Assembly (NCBI RefSeq): GCF_001540865.1
Contig: NC_033632.1
Coordinates: 10,598,334-10,662,333 of the forward strand
Length of the DNA stretch: 64,000 nucleotides
Reading direction: 5' to 3'
Source of the DNA: Ananas comosus
Taxonomy: Eukaryota; Streptophyta; Magnoliopsida; Poales; Bromeliaceae
Shown: one piece after another, positions 63,660 through 64,000 of the stretch
Position numbering within the stretch: the stretch's first letter is position 1
How the letters are laid out: the number at the start of each line of letters is the position of its first letter
Made by a program: the position numbers and the translations under genes
Notes under the pieces: generated by a model
Told to the model about the DNA's origin: nothing
Database searches by the model: none
What the model saw: only the letters and a program-made list of their open reading frames with translations

Positions 63660-63819
63660 TTAGTTAATTCGCGAATTATTCGCGAATTTTTGAAGAAACG
63701 AATTAAACAGCCGTTTCCCCATTTTTCCGAAAAATTCGAAAAAAAACGCGTTTTTTCGTCAAAAATAATTATTCAAAAATTATTCGCGATTCGCGAATGA
63801 TTCGCCCAAAAAAAAGGGC
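63660..63819. repeat. segment rich in ttcgcgaa palindromes
   Basis: Contains ttcgcgaattattcgcgaat near 63668 and attcgcgattcgcgaatgat near 63780, with gaaaaattcgaaaaaaaacg between. The ends are roughly inverted, so a small MITE is possible. Confidence 0.45.
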
Positions 63820-63974
63820 GCTCGTGGTCACAGACTCGCGGCCGCGGGTCGCGTCGTCGCCGAACTCGTCCGTGTCGTCGTCGTCCTCCTCCTCCGCCGC
63901 CCTGGCCGGCGCCGGGAGCAAGAGGGCCGCGGCGGCAGATCCCGTCTTGCCCGAGGCCGTCCACGGAAACCATG
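63820..63974. other. GC-rich patch of unknown identity at the right edge
   Basis: Sudden GC-rich DNA with cgtcgtcgtcctcctcctcc and gcggcggcagat, ended by ccatg and an N. It is open on both strands, giving a Ser-rich peptide on plus (SSPNSSVSSSSSSSAAL) and Arg/Gly- or Asp/Glu-rich ones on minus. It resembles a GC-rich monocot first exon or CpG patch, but no domain identifies it or gives the strand. Confidence 0.35.
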
Positions 63975-64000
63975 NATTTTGATGTTAACTAATTAGATAA

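Larger units (their letters stand above)
59641..63819. other. AT-rich region upstream of the visible PTOX exons; no gene seen
   Basis: I looked on the minus strand for PTOX exons carrying the LETIARVPYF, FGWWRRADYLK and ESWNEMHHLLIM boxes and found none. A CT-rich part spans 59880-60420, with a (TCT)n run inside. Two diverged copies of a 90-bp segment (caagtttggcggtcttgggg near 61460 and caagtttgatggccttaggg near 61740) and two copies of a 40-bp gatgatagaaaattaaaa unit lie at 61440-61800. Could be a long first introns region or intergenic. Confidence 0.5.

Noticed and set aside
63820..63974. Could be the PTOX first exon (transit peptide)
   Set aside because: Not supported: no PTOX N-terminal motif, exons 2-4 were not found between it and 59640, and the frame is open on both strands.

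Overview
The window is nuclear DNA from a flowering plant. A monocot is likely: one gene has a very GC-rich first exon inside an AT-rich, repeat-packed background, and the introns are kilobases long and full of small transposons. I cannot name the species.

There are four protein-coding loci plus one transposon-type ORF. (1) 1479-3858, plus strand: the last four exons of a plant/fungal atypical dual-specificity phosphatase (PFA-DSP) with an intact HC-X5-R active site; its first exon lies left of the window or was not seen. (2) 19205-29191, plus strand: a complete seven-exon ZFN-type protein of 413 residues with five C-X8-C-X5-C-X3-H zinc fingers. (3) 32366-35457, minus strand: a complete three-exon DUF3537 protein of 424 residues, the plant gustatory-receptor-like seven-helix membrane family. 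(4) 56735-59640, minus strand: the last five exons of plastid terminal oxidase (PTOX/IMMUTANS), with a frameshift that removes the conserved C-terminal tail. (5) 49199-50047, minus strand: a 282-residue DUF4283/zinc-knuckle ORF of the kind found in LINE elements. Just upstream of that ORF, near 50.2 kb, is a decayed copy of the PTOX last exon and 3' UTR.

The rest is a graveyard of small DNA transposons and their microsatellites. At least five copies of a roughly 350-bp near-palindromic family (A) and eight or more copies of a roughly 545-bp family (B) are present; where target duplications can be read they are 9-11 bp, which suggests Mutator-like elements. Smaller relatives begin with gagtccggct, three of them in a head-to-tail row. 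There are also hAT-like elements with 8-bp duplications, Tourist-like elements with TTA or TAA duplications, three tRNA-derived SINE copies, a Ty3/gypsy gag remnant, and two TIR elements whose interiors are GC/CT-rich and may be captured host sequence. The most unusual repeat is a 500-bp inverted-repeat element at 30144-30640 holding six 22-27-bp palindromes on an exact 40-bp register.

Layout: phosphatase end 1.5-3.9 kb; transposon-rich spacer 3.9-18.8 kb; CCCH gene 19.2-29.3 kb, whose two largest introns are swollen by repeats; convergent DUF3537 gene 32.4-35.5 kb; transposon and AT-rich spacer 35.7-49 kb; DUF4283 ORF and PTOX fragment 49.2-50.3 kb; AT-rich spacer 50.3-55.4 kb; gypsy remnant and SINE 55.5-56.2 kb; PTOX 56.7-59.6 kb; AT-rich DNA to the right edge, ending in a short unexplained GC-rich patch. 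The genes act in unrelated processes and I see no functional cluster.
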